Source: Desulfocarbo sp964620595
GTDB lineage: Bacteria > Desulfobacterota > Desulfarculia > Desulfarculales > Desulfarculaceae
Direction: 5' to 3'
DNA: 64,000 nucleotides
NCBI GenBank assembly: GCA_964620595.1
Contig: CAZUHP010000001.1
Coordinates: forward strand, 213,281 to 277,280
Shown: positions 25,366 through 34,297 of the stretch, one piece after another
Layout: each line of letters starts with the position of its first letter
Numbering within the stretch: the stretch's first letter is position 1
The notes under the pieces: generated by a model
What the model was told of the DNA's origin: nothing
Databases searched by the model: none
What the model saw: the letters and a program-made list of their open reading frames with translations, nothing else
Made by a program: the position numbers and the translations under genes

Positions 25366-26070
25366 GTGCGCTGGCGCTTTGCCGAGCCCTTGGTGCCCGG
25401 CCGGCTGGTGCGGCGCTACCAGCGTTTCCTGGCTGACGTGGAGTTGGCCTCCGGCGCGCTCATCACCGCCCACTGCCCCAACCCGGGCTCCATGCTGGGC
25501 TGCCTGGAAGACCACGCGCCGGTATACCTGAGCCCCCAGGCCAAACCCGGCCGCCGCACCACCCACACCTGGGAGATGATCTACATCAACCGCGGCTGGG
25601 TGGGCATCAACACCATGGTGCCCAACCGGCTGGCCCTGGAGGCCGCCCGCCTGAAGGCCTTGGATTTATTCGCGGATTGCGATGAAATCCGCAGCGAGGT
25701 CAAGACCTCGTCCCACAGCCGGCTCGACCTGCGGGGCCGCGGCCCGGGGGGCGATCTGTTCGTGGAGGTGAAGAACGTGACCCTGGCCCGGGACGGGCTG
25801 GCCCTCTTTCCCGACGCCAAGACGGTTCGCGGCGCCAAGCACCTGGAGGAGCTCATGCGCCTCAAGGGGGAGGGGGCCGGCGCGGCCATGCTCTATATCG
25901 TGCAGCGCCAGGACGCCCAGGCCTTTGCCCCGGCCCAGGACATAGACCCGGACTACGCCCGGCTCTTTCACCAGGCCCGGGCGGCCGGGGTGGAGATGCG
26001 GGTGGTCCAGGCCAAGGTGACGCCCCAGGCGGTGAGCCTGGTCCGGGAGCTGCCCCTGGCCCAGGACTGA
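25366..26070 (+). CDS. sfsA: SfsA family nuclease-like DNA-binding protein
   Basis: SfsA was described in E. coli as a DNA-binding sugar-fermentation stimulator and has a nuclease-like fold. Motifs: PLVPGRLVRRYQRFLADVEL at the start, ITAHCPNPGSMLG, SEVKTSSHSRLDL, VEVKNVTLARDGLALFPDAKT and RGAKHLEEL. With the GTG at 25366 the protein is 234 aa, the family norm. The frame is open back to an ATG at 25213 but that adds a Gly/Pro/Arg-rich extension with no clear ribosome site. Neither start has a good Shine-Dalgarno, so the start is uncertain. Confidence 0.88.
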   Translation: MRWRFAEPLVPGRLVRRYQRFLADVELASGALITAHCPNPGSMLGCLEDHAPVYLSPQAKPGRRTTHTWEMIYINRGWVGINTMVPNRLALEAARLKALDLFADCDEIRSEVKTSSHSRLDLRGRGPGGDLFVEVKNVTLARDGLALFPDAKTVRGAKHLEELMRLKGEGAGAAMLYIVQRQDAQAFAPAQDIDPDYARLFHQARAAGVEMRVVQAKVTPQAVSLVRELPLAQD

Positions 26071-26076
26071 GTGCCA

Positions 26077-26147
26077 CCCCCCCCGCCCCCGTCCGCCCCC
26101 CCGTCCGCCCCCCCGTCGCCCCCCCGTCGCCCCCCCGCCCCCCCCGT
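26077..26147 (+). repeat. GTCGCCCCCC/GTCCGCCCCC minisatellite
   Basis: Cytosine runs interrupted by GTCCG and GTCG make about six irregular 10-11-bp units directly after the sfsA stop. The unit matches that at 13.7 kb. It is non-coding and separates sfsA from the promoter of the next operon. Confidence 0.75.
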
Positions 26148-26237
26148 TTCAGCCGGGAGCAGGGGACGCTTTCCCGGCGGGCGCGGCCGGGGCGCCAAAC
26201 ATAGCAAATTACCATTATTATTAGGTATATTCCCCCC

Positions 26238-26267
26238 TTGTGATTGAGGGCTTCCCTGTTGTATCAT
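26238..26267 (+). promoter_or_regulatory. Sigma-70-type promoter of the Tmc-like operon
   Basis: TTGTGA and TATCAT are separated by 18 bases in an AT-rich island (26198-26270) that contrasts with the GC-rich surroundings. Transcription would begin about 70 bases before the cytochrome b start at 26344. Confidence 0.5.
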
Positions 26268-26343
26268 GCCCGCGTTGCCAAGACACCACGATCAATCAGC
26301 AGGAGAGCGAGCATAGGCCTTCCATTCAAGGAGCTAGGCGGGG

Positions 26344-27021
26344 ATGAGCGTTTTGTACGAATTTCTAACCGGCCCGGCCCTTTGGCTGACCTTTATAATC
26401 TTCTTCGGCGGCCTGCTGGTGCGGGCTGCCTTTTATGTTGGGCTCAGCCTGGAAAGGGACAGGGTTTTCTACGATCACTTCAGCATCACCTGGTCGTGGC
26501 GCTCCATTTATCACTGGCTGCTGCCCTGGGGCGGCAACTCCTTCCGCAAGCAGCCCTTGTTCGGCCTGGTCTTCTTCGTGTTCCACCTTTGCCTCCTGGG
26601 CGTGCCCATCTTCCTGGGCGCCCACAACATCATGTGGGAGGAGGCGTTCGGCTGGAGCCTGCCCACCCTGCCCAACCAGGTGGCCGACTGGGGCGCCCTG
26701 CTGCTGATCGCCTGCGTGGTGTTCCTCTTGCTGCGCCGCCTGGTGCGGCCCGAGGTGCGCATCCTTTCCGGCCTGTGGGACTATCTGCTTTTGCTGCTCA
26801 CCGCCGCGCCCTTTGTCACCGGCTATGTGGCCTACCACCAGTACGGTGACTATCAGACCTGGCTGGTGCTCCACATCCTGGCCAGCGAGGTGCTGATGAT
26901 CATCGTGCCCTTCAGCAAGCTGGGGCACCTGATGCTGTTCTTCTTCACCCGCGCGTTCATCGGCTCGGACATGGGCGCTCGCCGGGAGGAGTACGGGCGC
27001 CTGGGCGCGCATACCTGGTAG
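26344..27021 (+). CDS. Tmc/NarI-like membrane cytochrome b subunit
   Basis: This 225-aa integral membrane protein has about five hydrophobic segments (residues ~10-30, 58-80, 112-130, 140-160, 175-200). Several His residues lie in or near them (FHLCLLGVP, AYHQYGDYQTWLVLH, LGHLMLFFF), consistent with two hemes b as in the NarI/DsrM/TmcC group. It is the first gene of a three-gene unit with an HdrD-like Fe-S protein and a tetraheme cytochrome c3. Together these should move electrons between periplasmic cytochrome c and the cytoplasm or menaquinone. Assignment to TmcC rather than another family member is inferred from the neighbours. Confidence 0.8.
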   Translation: MSVLYEFLTGPALWLTFIIFFGGLLVRAAFYVGLSLERDRVFYDHFSITWSWRSIYHWLLPWGGNSFRKQPLFGLVFFVFHLCLLGVPIFLGAHNIMWEEAFGWSLPTLPNQVADWGALLLIACVVFLLLRRLVRPEVRILSGLWDYLLLLLTAAPFVTGYVAYHQYGDYQTWLVLHILASEVLMIIVPFSKLGHLMLFFFTRAFIGSDMGARREEYGRLGAHTW

Positions 27022-27076
27022 GCGGGCGGCTTGGCCGAAAACAAGGGAAGCACTGCTTTTGGGGAAGGGACTTGAG

Positions 27077-28480
27077 ATGACCGAGGCAGCCCAACAGGTC
27101 CAGGCCGACCAGGGCCCGGAGCGGGACGAGCGGCCGGTGGACGTGAAAAAGATCAAAGGCATCCTGAACAGCAACCATGGCGCCCGCATGCGGGCCTGGC
27201 TGGACATCTGCGCCCGCTGCGGCCTGTGCGCGGACAGTTGTTTCTTCTACCTGGCCCACGACAAGGACCCCAAGCTGAGCCCGGCCTACAAGGTCAAGGT
27301 GACCGTGGGCGAGATGTACCGGCGCCGGGGCGAGGTGGACCGCCGCTTCCTGGAAGAGGCCTACGAGGTGCTGTGGGGCCAGTGCACCATGTGCCGCCGC
27401 TGCTCCCAGTTCTGTCCCTTTGGCATAGACATGGCCACCATGATCGGGGTGGGGCGGGCGGTTTGCAGCTCCCAGGGGGTGGTTCCTGCGGGCCTGGCCC
27501 GGGCGGTGGAGAACCACCGCACCACCGGCAACCAGATGGCGGTGAGCGAGGAGGACTGGCTGGAGACCCTGGAGTGGATGGCCGAGGAGTACGGCGAGGA
27601 AGTGGCCGGGCTTACCATCCCGGTGGACAAGAAGGGGGCCAAGTACATGTACACCGTGAACCCCCGCGAGCCCGCCTTCTATCCCCAGGACGTGGGCATG
27701 ATGGCCCAGATCCTCCACGTGGCCGAGGAGGACTGGACCGTGCCCCGCAAGGGATGGGACTGCACCAACCTGGCCATGTTCGCCGCCGACAAGGCGGTGG
27801 CCGGCTACGCGGTCAAGATCATGTACGACGCGGCGCTCGAGCTGGGGGTGGAGCAGATACTCATGACCGAGTGCGGCCATGCCTACCGCTCCGGCGCCTT
27901 CGAGGGCCCCTACTGGCTGGGCCTGCCCGGCGGCAAGCCGCCGCTTCCGGTCAAGCACGCGGTGCAGCTCTTCTGGGAGTACATCGTGCGCGACGGCCGC
28001 ATCAAGATAGACCCGGCCAAGAAGGTCACGGTGCCGGTCACCTTGCAGGACCCCTGCAACCAGTCGCGCAGCGGCGGCCTCTCCCGGATGCTCAGGGAGC
28101 TTGCCCAGGCGCTCTGCACCGATTTCCGCGACATGAACCCCAACCAGGAGTTCAACCACTGCTGCGGGGGCGGCGGCGGGTTCATCCCCATGGGGGCGGA
28201 GTTCAAGAAGCGGCGCATGGCCTCGGGCAAGGTCAAGGCCGAGCAGATCAAGGCCACCGGCGCCCAGATGATCATCGTGCCCTGCCACAACTGCTTCGAC
28301 CAGATCACGGACCTGAACAAGGAATACGAGCTGGGTCTCAAGGTGGTCTCCTTCAAGGAACTCATCGTGGAGAGCATGATCATCCCGGACAAGTTCATCC
28401 CCCGGGATGAGGACGAGGAGCCCGAGCCGCCCGCCGAGCCGCCCGCCGAGGGCCCGGGCGAGAGCGGGGGGGAGGAATAG
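27077..28480 (+). CDS. HdrD/TmcB-like iron-sulfur protein
   Basis: This 467-aa cytoplasmic-side Fe-S protein carries two 4Fe-4S ferredoxin motifs (CARCGLCADSC at residue 45, CTMCRRCSQFCPFG at 103). It then has two CCG-type half-sites: DPCNQSR near 327, HCCGGGGGF near 362 and PCHNC near 403. This is the heterodisulfide-reductase HdrD/DsrK/TmcB plan. The tail is Glu/Pro-rich. The ATG at 27077 follows GGAAGGGA. It lies between the cytochrome b gene and a periplasmic cytochrome c3, as in Tmc complexes, though here the order is C-B-A. Confidence 0.87.
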   Translation: MTEAAQQVQADQGPERDERPVDVKKIKGILNSNHGARMRAWLDICARCGLCADSCFFYLAHDKDPKLSPAYKVKVTVGEMYRRRGEVDRRFLEEAYEVLWGQCTMCRRCSQFCPFGIDMATMIGVGRAVCSSQGVVPAGLARAVENHRTTGNQMAVSEEDWLETLEWMAEEYGEEVAGLTIPVDKKGAKYMYTVNPREPAFYPQDVGMMAQILHVAEEDWTVPRKGWDCTNLAMFAADKAVAGYAVKIMYDAALELGVEQILMTECGHAYRSGAFEGPYWLGLPGGKPPLPVKHAVQLFWEYIVRDGRIKIDPAKKVTVPVTLQDPCNQSRSGGLSRMLRELAQALCTDFRDMNPNQEFNHCCGGGGGFIPMGAEFKKRRMASGKVKAEQIKATGAQMIIVPCHNCFDQITDLNKEYELGLKVVSFKELIVESMIIPDKFIPRDEDEEPEPPAEPPAEGPGESGGEE

Positions 28481-28482
28481 TC

Positions 28483-28920
28483 ATGAAGCGCGGCAAGCCC
28501 ATCCTGGCCCTGATCCTGCTGGCGGTGTTCGCGGCCGTGCCCCTGGCCTGGTCCCAGGAGCCGGTGATCATGCTCAACAGCGAGACCCTGGGCAAGCACC
28601 AGCGCCCCCTGGTACGCTTCACCCACGACAAGCACGCCGAGGTCATTGAGTGCCAGAACTGCCACCACGACTTTGACCAGTACTACAACAACACCGGGCC
28701 CCAGGAGGTGAAGTGCTCCGAGTGCCACCTGGCCCAGCCGGGGCCGGGGGACAACCCGGTGCCCTTGATGAAGGCGATGCACACCAACTGCAAGACCTGC
28801 CACCGGGGGATGCGCGCCCGCGGCCACCGGAGCGGGCCGCTCACCTGCGGCGAATGTCACCGCCGCGGCGCCGCCAAGGCCGCGGCCAAGGCCCCGGCGG
28901 AAAAGGGCGGAAAGCCCTAG
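28483..28920 (+). CDS. Periplasmic tetraheme cytochrome c3 (TmcA-like)
   Basis: This 145-aa protein has a Sec signal peptide (residues 1-24, ending LAWSQ) and four heme c attachment motifs: CQNCHH, CSECH, CKTCH and CGECH. Distal His candidates include FTHDKHAEV. The size and heme spacing are those of class III cytochrome c3. It begins 2 bp after the HdrD-like gene. It should accept electrons in the periplasm, typically from hydrogenases or formate dehydrogenases in sulfate reducers, and pass them to the membrane complex. The C-terminus is Ala/Lys-rich. Confidence 0.92.
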   Translation: MKRGKPILALILLAVFAAVPLAWSQEPVIMLNSETLGKHQRPLVRFTHDKHAEVIECQNCHHDFDQYYNNTGPQEVKCSECHLAQPGPGDNPVPLMKAMHTNCKTCHRGMRARGHRSGPLTCGECHRRGAAKAAAKAPAEKGGKP

Positions 28921-28946
28921 CCGCCCGGTCGAGCCGCCCCGGCCCC

Positions 28947-28971
28947 AAGCCGGCCCTGCGGGGCCGGCTTT
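28947..28971 (+). terminator. Terminator of the Tmc-like operon
   Basis: A perfect 10-bp stem AAGCCGGCCC/GGGCCGGCTT with a 4-base loop, followed by TTGCCTTG. It lies 26 bases after the cytochrome stop. Confidence 0.6.
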
Positions 28972-29055
28972 GCCTTGGGCCGGGCCGGCCGGGTGACACC
29001 CGGGGCGCGGGCGTGCTATGTGTGGAGCGGACCACCACTTGCCAGGAGGCCGGGA

Positions 29056-30096
29056 ATGGAACCCCAGGCGGCTGCGGAGCTGCCCTTGATAACCCCGGAG
29101 CTGGCCGGCATCGGCGGCCGGATCAAGGCCGAGCCGGCCCACTTCGTGGTGGAGGAGCTTCCCCTCTACGAGCCCTCCGGCCACGGCGGGCACCTGTACC
29201 TGCGCCTGGAGCGCGAGGGCATGACCACCCGCGAGGTGGTCCAGGCCCTGGCCCGGGAGTTCGGCCTGGCCCAGGGCGAGGTGGGCTATGCCGGCCTCAA
29301 GGACAAGGAGGCGCGCTGCATCCAGACCTTCAGCCTGCCGCTGGGCACCTTGGACGAGGCCGAGGCCGCCCGCCGGGTCAGCGAGGGCCTGGGGCTCAAG
29401 GTGCACCTGGCCAGGCGCCACACCAACAAGCTGAAGCGGGGGCATCTTCTGGGCAACCGTTTCCAGGTGCTGGTCAGCGGGGTGGAGCCGGGGGCCCTGG
29501 AGCGCGCCCAGGCCGTGGCCGCCGCCCTGGCCCGGCGCGGCCTGCCCAACTACTTCGGGGCCCAGCGCTTCGGCACGGCCGGCGACAATGCCGAGGCCGG
29601 CCGCCGGGCGCTCAAGGGCCGGGGTCCCCGCCAGAAGTGGCTGCGGAAACTGCTCCTCAGCGCCTTCCAGTCCGAGCTGTTCAACCGCTGGCTGGCCCGG
29701 CGGGTGGCGCGCGGCGATTTCCAGCGCCTGCTGGCAGGGGACATCGCCAAGAAGACCGATACCGGCGGCCTGTTCCAGGTGGAGGACCCGGCGGCCGAGC
29801 AGCCCCGCCTGGATCGCGGGGAGATCACCTACACCGGCCCCATCTACGGTTACAAGATGCGCGCCGCCGGGGACGAGGCGGGCGAGCGGGAGGCCGAGGT
29901 GCTGGCCGACGAGGGGGTGACCCCCCAGGACTTCAAGCGCGCCGGGCTCAAGGGCTCCCGCCGGCCGGCGCGGCTGCTGCCCGGGCCCATCCAGATCAGC
30001 CCGCATCCCCAGGGCCAGGCAGAGGGCCTGTGGTTCTCCTTTGCCCTGCCCAAGGGCTCCTACGCCACCACCCTCTTGCGGGAGTTCATCAAGTAG
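29056..30096 (+). CDS. truD: tRNA pseudouridine synthase D
   Basis: TruD (346 aa) makes pseudouridine 13 in tRNA-Glu. Landmarks: KAEPAHFVVEELPLYEP at the start, the catalytic Asp in GYAGLKDKEARCIQTFS (near residue 85), HTNKLKRGHLLGNRF, and NYFGAQRFG. A large insertion domain lies between. The ATG is preceded by AGGAGG at 7 bases. It converges with trmB, whose stop is 7 bp away. Confidence 0.95.
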   Translation: MEPQAAAELPLITPELAGIGGRIKAEPAHFVVEELPLYEPSGHGGHLYLRLEREGMTTREVVQALAREFGLAQGEVGYAGLKDKEARCIQTFSLPLGTLDEAEAARRVSEGLGLKVHLARRHTNKLKRGHLLGNRFQVLVSGVEPGALERAQAVAAALARRGLPNYFGAQRFGTAGDNAEAGRRALKGRGPRQKWLRKLLLSAFQSELFNRWLARRVARGDFQRLLAGDIAKKTDTGGLFQVEDPAAEQPRLDRGEITYTGPIYGYKMRAAGDEAGEREAEVLADEGVTPQDFKRAGLKGSRRPARLLPGPIQISPHPQGQAEGLWFSFALPKGSYATTLLREFIK

Positions 30097-30103
30097 ACCC
30101 CGC

Positions 30104-31027
30104 TCACAGGCGGCCCTCGGCCAGGCCGGCGGCCAGCTCCACCGCCCGCCGCACCCCCCGGGTGGGCACCAGGCCGCAGCCCAGGGCGGGCCGCAGGACC
30201 CAGGCATCCGCCCGGCGGTGGAACTCCAGCCAGAATGCCTGCAGGAAGTCGTCCTCGCTGACCACCGCGTGCAGGAGGCCCTTTTGCTTCTGGGGGTCGA
30301 AGACCAACTCCTTGAAGGAGATGTAGGCCTCCTCGGCGAAGTCGCGGTTCTGCACCGCGGCCTGGTCGAAGCTCTTCAGGCGAACCGGCTCCAGCACGAT
30401 GTCCTCCACAGGCGGCGCCTCGAGGTGCCGCGTCTTGGTGAGCACGAGCTCGAAAAAGCGTTCCTGGCCCGCGCCGCGCCATTTGCGCTCATACTTGGTT
30501 TCCAGGCCCGGGCCCCGGGTGCGGGCCTGCACGGCAAAGCCCTCGCGCGGCACCTGCCCCTGGACCCAGGCGAAGAAGCCGGCATGGTCGGTCACCATGC
30601 GGCAGTGCGCGCCCGGGGCCAAGCGGTTGTTGAGTATGGTCAGGAAGCGCCGGCCGAACAGGCGCCGCCGGGCCTGGCGCTCGGCCGGCCAGGGGCAGGG
30701 GAAGAGCGACTCCACCGCGGCCAGGCTCTGGGGCGGGAACAGCCGGCCCAGGGCCACCTCGGCGCTGGCCTGCACCAACAGCACGTTGCCGGGCCTGGCC
30801 AGGGCGATCTTGCGCAGGGCGCGGCGCACCGCCGGCCAGGAGAGGTCCACCCCCACCAGGTTGACCTCGGGATGGGCCTTGGCATGGCGCACCAGGCGCT
30901 CGCCGTTGCCAAAGCCTATCTCCAGCTCCAAGGGCGCCCTCCGGCCGAACAGGGCGGGCCAGTCCAGGGGGTGGCGTGCCTGGCGCCAGGAGACGAGAGG
31001 CTCTAGTGAAAGGTAGGGCTTGGCCAT
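30104..31027 (-). CDS. trmB: TrmB-family tRNA (guanine-N7-)-methyltransferase with altered motif
   Basis: This 307-aa SAM-dependent enzyme belongs to the TrmB family that makes m7G46 in tRNA. The SAM motif LELEIGFGNGERLVRHAKAHP and the LVGVDLSW motif are clear. The usual substrate-binding DPWPKKRH block reads CPWPAERQ (Cys111 in place of Asp). The C-terminal ~100 residues after RWRGAGQERFFEL extend beyond E. coli TrmB. The enzyme may be active with altered chemistry or have another target. The ATG at 31027 is chosen for family fit; its ribosome site is weak. Confidence 0.85.
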   Translation of the reverse strand: MAKPYLSLEPLVSWRQARHPLDWPALFGRRAPLELEIGFGNGERLVRHAKAHPEVNLVGVDLSWPAVRRALRKIALARPGNVLLVQASAEVALGRLFPPQSLAAVESLFPCPWPAERQARRRLFGRRFLTILNNRLAPGAHCRMVTDHAGFFAWVQGQVPREGFAVQARTRGPGLETKYERKWRGAGQERFFELVLTKTRHLEAPPVEDIVLEPVRLKSFDQAAVQNRDFAEEAYISFKELVFDPQKQKGLLHAVVSEDDFLQAFWLEFHRRADAWVLRPALGCGLVPTRGVRRAVELAAGLAEGRL

Positions 31028-31356
31028 TGCCGCAAATCCAGTGCGCCGCCCGGCGCAGTTTACCCGGACCAAGGACCGGCGCGAATTCTAGCAGGCGCCG
31101 GGAAGGGGAGTCCACGGCTTTTTGCCGGCCCCGCGGCGGGCCGAGGCGGCCCAACCCCGGTCCCCTGGGGACAATTCAGGGGAAGTCTGACCAGGGCAAA
31201 CGTGTTATCCTATAGGCCGGATTCAAACTCGCGCCGGCCGGCGGCCCTGCCCCCGGCCGGCACCCTTGAGCAGCGCCGCTGGTTGCCGGCGCGGGGCTTG
31301 GTTTGTTCAACCGGGGCGCTTTCCGCCCCTCAGCCGATTATTGGGAGAAGAGCGTT
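31028..31356. other. Divergent spacer between trmB and tkt
   Basis: No gene is seen. It must hold the promoters of trmB and of the transketolase operon. An AT-richer patch (GTGTTATCCTATAGG, near 31202-31216) could be a -10 region for tkt. A GCCGGCCGG/CCGGCCGGC inverted repeat near 31232-31262 would form a hairpin in the tkt leader. Confidence 0.4.
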
Positions 31357-33363
31357 ATGGCCGACGGTCGGGCCGAGATAGATCAACTTTGTGTGAATAC
31401 CATCCGCATGCTGGCGGTGGACATGGTGGAGGCGGCCAACTCGGGCCACCCGGGCATGCCCCTGGGCGCGGCGCCCATGGCCTACGTGCTGTGGTCGCGC
31501 TTTCTGCGCCACAACCCGGCCGACCCGGCCTGGCCGGCGCGGGACCGTTTCATCCTCTCGGCGGGCCACGGCTCCGCTCTGCTCTATGCCCTCTTGCACC
31601 TGACCGGCTATGACCTCTCCCTGGAGGATCTCAAGAACTTCCGCCAGTGGGGGGCCAAGACCGCGGGCCACCCGGAGTACGGCCTGTGCCCCGGGGTGGA
31701 GGCCACCACCGGCCCCCTGGGCCAGGGGTTCGCCATGGGGGTGGGCATGGCCATGGCCCAGCGCTACCTGGCCGGCCGCTACCACCGCCCCGGCTTCCCG
31801 GTGATGGACCACCACGTGTACGCCATTGTCTCGGACGGCGACCTCATGGAGGGGGTGGCCTCCGAGGCCGCCTCCCTGGCCGGCACCCTGGGCCTGGGCC
31901 GGATCGTCTACCTCTATGACGACAACCACATCTCCATCGAGGGCGGCACCGAGCTGACCTTCCGCGAGGACGTGGGCCGGCGCTTCCAGGCCTACGGCTG
32001 GCAGGTGCTGGAGGTGGCCGACGGCAACGACCTGGCGGCCATTGAGCAGGCCATAGACCAGGCCCGGGCCGACGGGGAGCGCCCCAGCCTGATCCGGGTC
32101 CGCACCCACCTGGGCTTTGGCAGCCCCAAGCAGGACACCCCCGGCGTGCACGGCGAGCCCCTGGGCGCCGAGGCCGTGGCCCAGACCCGGGAGCGCCTGG
32201 GCTGGCCGGCAGAGGCCTTCCACGTGCCGGAGGCGGCCAGGGAGCACCTGGGCCGGGCAGTGGAGCGGGGCCGGGTCTGGCAGGAGGAATGGAACCAGCT
32301 CATGGAGGGCTACCAGGCCGAGCATCCCGGCCAGGCGGCCGAGTTCAAGCGGGTGCTGGCCGGCGAGCTGCCCCCGGGCTGGCAGGAGGCGGCGCCGGTG
32401 TTCGCCCCGGAGGAAGGGCCCGTGGCCACCCGGGCCGCCTCGGGCAAGGTGCTGAACGCCCTGGCCGGCGCCCTGCCCGAGCTGGTGGGGGGCTCGGCCG
32501 ACCTGGCGCCCTCCACCAAGACCATCATCGCCAGCTCGGGCGACATGCGCGGCCGGGGGGCGGACTGCGGCCGCAACGTGCATTTCGGGGTGCGCGAGCA
32601 CGCCATGGCCGCGGCGGTGAACGGCATGGCCCTGCACGGGGGGGTGATCCCCTACGGCGCCACCTTCTTCGTCTTCTCCGACTACTGCCGCCCCTCCCTG
32701 CGCCTGGCCGCGCTCATGAAGTGCCACTCCATCTTCATCTTCACCCACGACAGCCTGGGGGTGGGCGAGGACGGGCCCACCCACCAGCCCGTGGAGCACC
32801 TGGCCTCGCTGCGGGCCATCCCGGGCCTTACCACCATCCGCCCGGCCGATGCCAACGAAACCGCCGCCGCCTGGCAGGTGGCGCTCAGCCGCAAGGCGCC
32901 CACCTGCCTGGTGCTCACCCGCCAGAAGCTGCCCATCCTGGACCCGCGGCTGCATGCCATGGCCGACGGCGTGGCCCGGGGGGCCTACGTGCTCAACGAG
33001 GGCGGAGACCCCTCCCAGCTCATCCTGATCGCCACCGGCTCGGAGGTGCACCTGGCCCTGGAGGCGGCCAAGGAATTGGCCGGCCAGGGGGTGCGGGCCC
33101 GGGTGGTGTCCATGCCCTCCTGGGAACTCTTCCAGGAGCAGGACCAGGCCTACCGGGACAGCGTGCTGCCGCCGGCGGTGAAGGCCCGGCTGGCCATAGA
33201 GGCCGGGGTCACTCTGGGCTGGGAGCGCTGGGTGGGTGATAATGGAGATGTGGTGGGAGTGGACCGCTTCGGCGCCTCGGCGCCGGGTGGCAAGGTCCTC
33301 GCCGAGTACGGCTTCGACAAGGACCAGGTAGTGGCCAGGGCCTTGGCCCTGGTGAAGGGGTAG
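31357..33363 (+). CDS. tkt: Transketolase
   Basis: Transketolase (668 aa) transfers two-carbon units between sugar phosphates using thiamine diphosphate. Motifs: NSGHPGMPLGAAPMAYVLW near residue 28, the ThDP/Mg site VSDGDLMEGVASEAASLAG, YDDNHISIEG, and the catalytic Glu in HFGVREHAMAAAVNG near 415. Length is full. The ATG at 31357 has GGAGAAGA upstream; the frame is open 54 bp further. It heads an operon with gnd, zwf and pgl. Confidence 0.97.
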   Translation: MADGRAEIDQLCVNTIRMLAVDMVEAANSGHPGMPLGAAPMAYVLWSRFLRHNPADPAWPARDRFILSAGHGSALLYALLHLTGYDLSLEDLKNFRQWGAKTAGHPEYGLCPGVEATTGPLGQGFAMGVGMAMAQRYLAGRYHRPGFPVMDHHVYAIVSDGDLMEGVASEAASLAGTLGLGRIVYLYDDNHISIEGGTELTFREDVGRRFQAYGWQVLEVADGNDLAAIEQAIDQARADGERPSLIRVRTHLGFGSPKQDTPGVHGEPLGAEAVAQTRERLGWPAEAFHVPEAAREHLGRAVERGRVWQEEWNQLMEGYQAEHPGQAAEFKRVLAGELPPGWQEAAPVFAPEEGPVATRAASGKVLNALAGALPELVGGSADLAPSTKTIIASSGDMRGRGADCGRNVHFGVREHAMAAAVNGMALHGGVIPYGATFFVFSDYCRPSLRLAALMKCHSIFIFTHDSLGVGEDGPTHQPVEHLASLRAIPGLTTIRPADANETAAAWQVALSRKAPTCLVLTRQKLPILDPRLHAMADGVARGAYVLNEGGDPSQLILIATGSEVHLALEAAKELAGQGVRARVVSMPSWELFQEQDQAYRDSVLPPAVKARLAIEAGVTLGWERWVGDNGDVVGVDRFGASAPGGKVLAEYGFDKDQVVARALALVKG

Positions 33364-33388
33364 GATCCGACCCCAAAGGGAGGGCTGG

Positions 33389-34297
33389 ATGCAAATAGGC
33401 ATGGTCGGCCTGGGGCGCATGGGCATGGGTTTGGCCCGGCGCCTCCTGCGGGGCGGTCACCAGGTGGTGGCCTACAACCGCACCCTGGCCAAGACCCGGG
33501 AACTGGCCGCGGAAGGGGCGGTGGCGGCCCGAAGCCTGGGGGAGCTGGTGCAGGACCTGGAGCGGCCGCGCGCGGTGTGGATCATGCTGCCCGCCGGAGT
33601 GGTGCAGCCCCACCTGGAGGAACTGGCCGGTCTCCTGGCCGAGGGCGACTTGGTGGTGGAGGGCGGCAACAGCCCCTACCAGCAAGACCAGGGCCGGGCC
33701 GAGATGCTGGCCCAAAAGGGCGTCGCCTACCTGGACGTGGGGGTGAGCGGCGGCATCTGGGGCCTGGAGCAAGGCTTCTGCCTCATGGTCGGCGGCCCGG
33801 AGGAGGCCTTCCAGCGCCTGGAGCCGGCCCTGGCCAGCCTGGCCCCGCCCGGAGGCTACCTGCACTGCGGCCCCCACGGGGCCGGCCACCTGGTCAAGAT
33901 GATCCACAACGGCATCGAGTACGGCATGATGCAGGCCTATGCCGAGGGCTTCCAGCTCCTGAACGACAGCCCCTTTGGCCGGGACCTGGACCTGGCCGCC
34001 ATCGCCCGCCTCTGGAACCAGGGCAGCGTGGTCCGCTCTTGGCTGCTGGAGCTTTTGGCCGGCGCCTTGGCCAAGGACCCCCGCCTGGAGGGCCTGGAGG
34101 CCTTTGTGGAGGACTCGGGCGAGGGGCGCTGGACCGTGGAGCAGGCCTTGAGCAGCGCCACCCCGGCGCCGGTCATCACCCTGGCCCTGATGGAGCGCTT
34201 CCGCTCGCGCCAGGACGATTCCCTGGCCGACCGGGTGCTGGCCGCCCTGCGCCGGGAGTTCGGCGGCCACCCGGTGAAAAAGGCGGAAAAGGCATGA
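33389..34297 (+). CDS. gnd: 6-Phosphogluconate dehydrogenase, decarboxylating, short form
   Basis: This 302-aa enzyme oxidatively decarboxylates 6-phosphogluconate to ribulose 5-phosphate. It is the short GndA/YqeC type. Rossmann motif MVGLGRMGMGLARRLL at the N-terminus, substrate motifs EGGNSPYQQD, DVGVSGGIWGLEQGFCLMVGG, and the catalytic Lys in GHLVKMIHNGIEYGMMQAYAEG near residue 168. Short forms are often NAD-dependent, but the cofactor is not proven here. It lies 25 bp after tkt and overlaps zwf by 4 bp. Confidence 0.95.
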   Translation: MQIGMVGLGRMGMGLARRLLRGGHQVVAYNRTLAKTRELAAEGAVAARSLGELVQDLERPRAVWIMLPAGVVQPHLEELAGLLAEGDLVVEGGNSPYQQDQGRAEMLAQKGVAYLDVGVSGGIWGLEQGFCLMVGGPEEAFQRLEPALASLAPPGGYLHCGPHGAGHLVKMIHNGIEYGMMQAYAEGFQLLNDSPFGRDLDLAAIARLWNQGSVVRSWLLELLAGALAKDPRLEGLEAFVEDSGEGRWTVEQALSSATPAPVITLALMERFRSRQDDSLADRVLAALRREFGGHPVKKAEKA

